From Pseudomonadota bacterium (GTDB taxonomy: Bacteria; Pseudomonadota; Gammaproteobacteria; Steroidobacterales; Steroidobacteraceae): a stretch of DNA of 64,000 nucleotides. Where the stretch lies: the NCBI GenBank assembly GCA_025357635.1, contig JANXOV010000144.1, positions 1 to 64,000 on the forward strand, in the 5' to 3' direction. The notes beneath the pieces are model-generated. The model made no database searches, was not told where the DNA came from, and saw only the letters and a list, made by a program, of their open reading frames with translations. This document shows positions 59,251 to 64,000 of the stretch, in pieces; positions within the stretch are counted from its first letter, which is position 1, and every line of letters starts with the position of its first letter. A program made the translations under genes and the position numbers.

Positions 59251-60033
59251 ATGTCAAAACGCTTGGAAGGTAAGGTTGCCCTGGTCACGGGTGGAACGTC
59301 GGGTATCGGCGCCGGCGCGGTACGCCGCTTGATAGCCGAAGGCGCCAAGGTTGCCTTCACCGGCTCGAACACGGAAGCCGCTGCCCGGATCACGGCGGAA
59401 ACCGGCGCCAGCTTCCATCCCAGCCGGGTGGAGGATGCGGCCGGCTGGCCTGTGCTGATGGATGACATATTGAATCGGTATTCCCGCCTGGACATCGCCT
59501 TCGCCAACGCCGGCAAGGAGCTGGGCGACGGCAGCATCGAGTCGATCAACATCGATGCCTGGAATCAGTTGCTGGCGGTCAACCTCACCGGCGTGATGCT
59601 CACCGCACAGGCCGCCGTCAAGGCCATGCGCAAGAATCCGGGTGGCCCGAGCGGGTCCATCATCATCAACTCGTCCATGAATGCCTACCGGCCGATGGGC
59701 AACTTCATCGCCTATTCGACCACCAAGATGGCGCTGATTGCGGTCAGCAAATCCACTGCGCTTCACTGCGCCAACCAAGGGCTTAAGATCCGCTGTAATT
59801 CCATTCATCCCGGCGTGGTCGAAACCGACATGATCCGCGGCGTCATCGACCGGGCGCCCGACCCGAAAGCCGCTCGCGCTCAATTCGAAGGCATGGCGCC
59901 GATGAAGCGCATGGCGCGGGTGGAGGAGATCGCGGGACTGGTGGTGTTCCTGGCATCGGATGAAGCGGCCTTTGTTTCCGGTTCCGAGTACGGCATGGAC
60001 GGCGCGTCGACTGCCGGCATGATGGGGGTGTGA
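59251..60033 (+). CDS. SDR family oxidoreductase
   Basis: KVALVTGGTSGIGAGAVRRL; YSTTKMALIAVSKS; GSEYGMDGASTAG. Confidence 0.9.
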   Translation: MSKRLEGKVALVTGGTSGIGAGAVRRLIAEGAKVAFTGSNTEAAARITAETGASFHPSRVEDAAGWPVLMDDILNRYSRLDIAFANAGKELGDGSIESINIDAWNQLLAVNLTGVMLTAQAAVKAMRKNPGGPSGSIIINSSMNAYRPMGNFIAYSTTKMALIAVSKSTALHCANQGLKIRCNSIHPGVVETDMIRGVIDRAPDPKAARAQFEGMAPMKRMARVEEIAGLVVFLASDEAAFVSGSEYGMDGASTAGMMGV

Positions 60034-60072
60034 GCCGGCGGTACGCAGGCTGCGCGCTGCGTCAAATGAACT

Positions 60073-60552
60073 TTAATTCAGCGGCAGCAGCGTCGATTCT
60101 TTGATGGCCGTCACCGCCACGGCGGAGTTGACCGATTGCACGCAGGGGATGCGCGACAGATAGTCCAGATAAAACGCCTCGTAGGCCTTGATGTTCTTTG
60201 CCACGATCTTGAGCAGGAAGTCCCATTCGCCGGTCAGCGTATGGCAGTCCAGCACCTCGGAGCGGTCGCGGATGGCCGCCTCGAATTGCGCGATCGCGTT
60301 GCGGCTGGTGGTCGCGAGTTTCACGTGCGCGAAGATGGTCAGATCCAGGCCCAGCGCCGCCCGGTCCAGCAGCGCCACGCGTGCCTTGATGACGCCGGCC
60401 TGCTCCAGTTGCTGGATGCGGCGCCAGCAGGTGGTGGTCGATATGCGCACGCGCGCGGCCACGTCCGCCACCGACAGCGCGCCTTCGCGCTGCAGAATGT
60501 CGAGCAGCCTCAGGTCCAGCTTGTCGATTCCCGGATGGACTGTTTTTTCCAT
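60073..60552 (-). CDS. Lrp/AsnC-family regulator (BkdR-like by position)
   Basis: IDKLDLRLLDILQREGALSVADVAARVRISTTTCWRRIQQLEQAGVIKARVALLD; divergent to bkd genes. Confidence 0.9.
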   Translation of the reverse strand: MEKTVHPGIDKLDLRLLDILQREGALSVADVAARVRISTTTCWRRIQQLEQAGVIKARVALLDRAALGLDLTIFAHVKLATTSRNAIAQFEAAIRDRSEVLDCHTLTGEWDFLLKIVAKNIKAYEAFYLDYLSRIPCVQSVNSAVAVTAIKESTLLPLN

Positions 60553-60646
60553 AATGAAGCGCATATTGGAATGAACGTACCGCATTATTGCGCCGCATAC
60601 GCTTAATTACAACATCATGCTGCGAGCGCGCGTAAATTAGCCGCCC

Positions 60647-61891
60647 ATGAACAGACGCTCCCGACTGCATGTTCCGCGCGTGCCTGCCCGTCCGGGCGAA
60701 GCGCCGGATTTCTCCTACGTCGATTTATCGCCCGCCGGTGCTGTTGCAAGGCCGGATGTGAATGCGCGTGCGCGCGACATCTCCTTCCTTGCGGTCGAAC
60801 TGGTGCGCGTGTTGGACGACAACGGCGAAGCGCTGGGTCCGTGGCATCCGCATCTGGATGTGCACGAGCTGCAGCTGGGTCTTCGCCACATGCTGCTGAC
60901 GCGAGTGTTCGATGATCGCATGCAGCGCACGCAGCGCCAGGGCCGCATCTCGTTTTACATGCGTTCGCTGGGCGAAGAAGCGGTGTCGGTGGCGCAGGCA
61001 ATGGCGCTGCGGCCCGGCGACATGTTGTTCCCCTCGTACCGCAATCAGGGCGTGAACATCGTGCGCGGCCGTCCGCTCGTGGACCTGATGTGTCAACTGC
61101 TCTCCAATACCCGCGACATGTGCAAGGGACGGCAGCTCCCGGTCATGTATCACTGGGTGGCTGGAAACATTTTCTCCATTTCCGGCAATCTGGCCACACA
61201 GTTCCCGCAAGCAGTGGGCTGGGCCATGGCCGCGGCCATCAAGGGCGAGGACCATATCGCCGCGTCCTGGATCGGGGAGGGCAGCAGTGCGGAGGCGGAT
61301 TTCCATCACGCCTTGCTGTTCGCTTCGGTGTATCAGGCACCGGTGATCTTGAACGTCGTGAACAATCAATGGGCCATCTCCACTTTTCAAGGGTTCGCCG
61401 GCGGCGAGCAGCGCTCTTTCGCCGCGCGCGGACCCGGATATGGCATCGCCGGCATCCGCGTCGACGGCAACGATTTTCTGGCCGTTTATGCCGTCACGCA
61501 GTGGGCTGCCGAACGCGCGCGCACCGGCGCAGGTCCCACGCTCATCGAGCTGGTCACCTATCGCGCCTCGGCGCACTCGACCAGTGACGATCCGGCGCGC
61601 TACCGGCCGAAGGACGACTTCGATCGATGGCCCTTGGGCGATCCGATCGCGCGGCTCAAGCAACACCTGATCCGGCTGGGTGAATGGAGCGAACAGCGAC
61701 ACCTGGCGTTGAGCGCCGAGTTGGAAGAACTGGTGGCGGCGAACTGGAAGGAGGCCGTGACCTACGGCATGCTGAACGAAGGGCCGCGGTTGAATCCGGA
61801 CCTGATGTTCGACGACGTGTTCAAGGAGTTGCCGCCGCATCTGCAGCGGCAGCGAGAGCAGATGCGCGCCGAGATTGCGAAGAAGGACTGA
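60647..61891 (+). CDS. bkdA1: Branched-chain 2-oxoacid dehydrogenase E1 alpha
   Basis: FYMRSLGEEAVSVAQAMALRPGDMLFPSYRNQGVNIVRG; IGEGSSAEADFHHALLFASVYQAPVILNVVNNQWAIST. Confidence 0.9.
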   Translation: MNRRSRLHVPRVPARPGEAPDFSYVDLSPAGAVARPDVNARARDISFLAVELVRVLDDNGEALGPWHPHLDVHELQLGLRHMLLTRVFDDRMQRTQRQGRISFYMRSLGEEAVSVAQAMALRPGDMLFPSYRNQGVNIVRGRPLVDLMCQLLSNTRDMCKGRQLPVMYHWVAGNIFSISGNLATQFPQAVGWAMAAAIKGEDHIAASWIGEGSSAEADFHHALLFASVYQAPVILNVVNNQWAISTFQGFAGGEQRSFAARGPGYGIAGIRVDGNDFLAVYAVTQWAAERARTGAGPTLIELVTYRASAHSTSDDPARYRPKDDFDRWPLGDPIARLKQHLIRLGEWSEQRHLALSAELEELVAANWKEAVTYGMLNEGPRLNPDLMFDDVFKELPPHLQRQREQMRAEIAKKD

Positions 61892-61896
61892 CGCGC

Positions 61897-62913
61897 ATGC
61901 CCCAGATGAACATGATTCAGGCCTTGAATTCCGCGATGGACATCATGCTCACGCGCGATCCAAGCGTGGTGTTGATGGGCGAGGACATCGGTTATTTCGG
62001 CGGCGTGTTCCGCACCACGGAAGGGCTGCAGCGCAAGCATGGCGAACACCGGGTGTTGGATACGCCGATTGCCGAAGGCGGCATCATCGCCGCGGCCATC
62101 GGCATGGGTGTGAACGGGCTGCGTCCCGTCGCAGAAATCCAGTTTGCCGACTACATCTACCCCGGCTTCGATCAGATCGTGAGCGAACTGGCGCGCCTGC
62201 GCTTTCGCACCGCCGGGGATTTTTTCGCGCCGGTCACCATCCGCACGCCCTGCGGCGGCGGCATCCGCGGCGGACAGACGCATTCTCAAAGTCCCGAAGG
62301 CATTTTCACGCATGTGTGCGGCGTGAAGGTGGCGATGCCCTCGAACCCCTACGATGCCAAGGGCATGCTGATCGCCTCGATCGAGGATGACGATCCGGTG
62401 CTGTTCTTCGAACCCAAGCGGCTTTACAACGGTCCCTTCGATGGTGATCCGAACAAGCCGGCCGTGCCGTGGAGCACGCATCCCAAAGGCGAAGTGCCGG
62501 ATGGCTATTACACCGTGCCGCTGGGCAAGGCCGACATCGTCCGGCCCGGCAATGACCTGACCATCGTCACCTACGGCACCATGACCTTCGTCGCCGCGGC
62601 GGCCGCGGCGGCCATGGGCCTGGATGCGGAGGTCATCGACCTGCGCAGCATGGTGCCGCTGGATGTCGACACCATCTGCACCTCGGTGAAAAAGACCGGT
62701 CGCTGCGTGGTCGCGCATGAGGCGACGCGATTCTCCGGTTTCGGGGCCGAGCTCGTTGCCTTGATTCAAGAAGAATGCTTCTGGAATCTGGAAGCGCCGA
62801 TTCAGCGGGTGGCGGGCTGGGATACGCCTTATCCGCACGCCTTCGAGTGGGAATATTTTCCAGGTCAGGCGCGCGTCACCACGGCGCTCAAGGCCGTCAT
62901 GGAGTCCGCGTGA
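61897..62913 (+). CDS. bkdA2: Branched-chain 2-oxoacid dehydrogenase E1 beta
   Basis: MNMIQALNSAMDIMLTRDPSVVLMGEDIGYFGGVFRTTEGLQRKHGEHRVLDTPIAEGGI. Confidence 0.92.
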   Translation: MPQMNMIQALNSAMDIMLTRDPSVVLMGEDIGYFGGVFRTTEGLQRKHGEHRVLDTPIAEGGIIAAAIGMGVNGLRPVAEIQFADYIYPGFDQIVSELARLRFRTAGDFFAPVTIRTPCGGGIRGGQTHSQSPEGIFTHVCGVKVAMPSNPYDAKGMLIASIEDDDPVLFFEPKRLYNGPFDGDPNKPAVPWSTHPKGEVPDGYYTVPLGKADIVRPGNDLTIVTYGTMTFVAAAAAAAMGLDAEVIDLRSMVPLDVDTICTSVKKTGRCVVAHEATRFSGFGAELVALIQEECFWNLEAPIQRVAGWDTPYPHAFEWEYFPGQARVTTALKAVMESA

Positions 62914-64000
62914 GCCAGTACATATTCAAAATGCCCGATCTGGGTGAAGGCACGGTCGAGGCGGAAATCGTCGCCTGGCACGTGAGCGTTGGCGATCAGG
63001 TGACCGAAGACAAGGTCATCGCTGAGATCATGACCGACAAGGCGGCCGTGGAAGTGCCATCGCCGGTCACCGGCCGCATCGTGTCCTTGAACGGCAATCC
63101 GGGCGATAAGATCGCGGTGGGCGCATCCTTGATCGTATTTGAAACCGGCGAATCCTCTGGAGTGGCGGCGCCCGCGGCCGCTTCACCTGCACCGGCTCCA
63201 CCATCTGCCGTGATCGCTGCCGCAGCGTCGCATCAAGCCACGGGCGCCCGTGTCATGGCCTCGCCCGCCACGCGCCGCCGGGCGAGCGAGGCGGGCATCG
63301 ATCTGGCGACGGTGAGCGGCTCAGGTCCGGGTGGACGAATCCTGCGCGAGGATCTTGCGGCCGCGCCGCAGGGCGCCGCTGGCGTAGCGCCGGTCTGTGT
63401 CCGCGATGAGCGCAGCGAAACCACCGAGATCAAAGTCATCGGCGTGCGGCGCCTCATCGCCGAGCGCATGAGTGAGGCGAAGCGCACCATTCCGCATTTC
63501 GCCTACGTCGAAGAAGTCGACGTCACCGAGCTGGAGTCGTTGCGGCAGTACATGAACGGCAAGGCCGAAGGCCGCGCGAGCCTCACGTATCTTCCCTTCA
63601 TCATCGCTGCGTTGACCCGGGTGCTCGAGTCCTTCCCGCAATGCAACGCCCTTTACGATGCTGCGCGCAACACCATCGTGCGCCACCGGGCGGTACACGT
63701 GGGCGTAGCCACCCAAACGCCGGATGGATTGAAAGTTCCGGTGGTCCGCAATGCGCAGACCCTGGACGTATGGGAACTTTCCGCGCAGATCCGCACGCTG
63801 TCCGAACGCGCGCGCAACAATCAGGCCACGCGCAACGAACTGGTCGGCTCCACCATCACGGTCACCAGCCTGGGAAGACTAGGTGGCATCGCCTCCACGC
63901 CGGTGATCAACGCGCCCGAAGTGGCCATCATCGGCCTCAACAAGGCGGTGGAGCGGCCGGTGGTGGATCGCGGCGCCGTGGTCGTGCGTCGTATAATGAA
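62910..64000 (+). CDS. bkdB: Branched-chain 2-oxoacid dehydrogenase E2 (3' truncated by window end)
   Basis: GTG start overlapping the E1 beta stop by 4 nt; MSQYIFKMPDLGEGTVEAEIVAWHVSVGDQVTEDKVIAEIMTDKAAVEV. Confidence 0.9.
   Translation, partial: MSQYIFKMPDLGEGTVEAEIVAWHVSVGDQVTEDKVIAEIMTDKAAVEVPSPVTGRIVSLNGNPGDKIAVGASLIVFETGESSGVAAPAAASPAPAPPSAVIAAAASHQATGARVMASPATRRRASEAGIDLATVSGSGPGGRILREDLAAAPQGAAGVAPVCVRDERSETTEIKVIGVRRLIAERMSEAKRTIPHFAYVEEVDVTELESLRQYMNGKAEGRASLTYLPFIIAALTRVLESFPQCNALYDAARNTIVRHRAVHVGVATQTPDGLKVPVVRNAQTLDVWELSAQIRTLSERARNNQATRNELVGSTITVTSLGRLGGIASTPVINAPEVAIIGLNKAVERPVVDRGAVVVRRIM

Noticed and set aside
61762-62838. 358-aa minus-strand ORF
   Set aside because: Antisense to bkdA2; no motifs.
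1-64000. CRISPR array
   Set aside because: No regularly spaced direct repeats of 23-47 bp with unique spacers were seen and no cas genes.
1-64000. Insertion sequences/transposases
   Set aside because: No transposase-like ORF recognised; the only mobile-element enzyme seen is the integrase fossil.

Overview
The window looks like a high-GC gammaproteobacterial chromosome segment (taxonomy inferred from gene content only). It runs from the 3' end of csrA and a tRNA-Ser(GCT) to a truncated bkd-type E2 gene. The left end is accessory. A 26-bp exact repeat of the tRNA-Ser 3' end (364-389 and 3678-3703) brackets a ~3.3 kb element with four tightly packed genes: AbiEi, AbiEii, a COG4339-like HD hydrolase and an alpha/beta hydrolase. 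A decayed second element follows, with an integrase pseudogene, a Phd/ParE toxin-antitoxin pair and a DUF6933-amidase chimera. From ~5.8 to 16.3 kb are mostly metabolic and envelope genes, followed by a tRNA-Arg(ACG) with an unusual downstream hairpin array and a Doc-family remnant. From 17 to 40 kb are aminotransferases, a GGDEF-EAL protein, Uup, MprF, photolyase, a CFA synthase/DUF1365/amine oxidase/desaturase operon, HtpX and CbpA. From 40 to 60 kb is a large catabolic region with a 2-oxoacid dehydrogenase complex, acyl-CoA dehydrogenases, thiolase-like and DUF35 proteins, a LuxR solo, two Rieske oxygenases and five SDRs. The window ends with Lrp/bkdR and bkdA1-A2-B. The most interesting signals are the AbiE/HD/hydrolase att-flanked element with period-12 TGCCARAT repeats, the GNA-triloop hairpin array after tRNA-Arg, the E2 with two apparent subunit-binding domains, and the thiolase/DUF35 pair with altered catalytic motifs. 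All family calls come from reading the sequence; no database searches were run.
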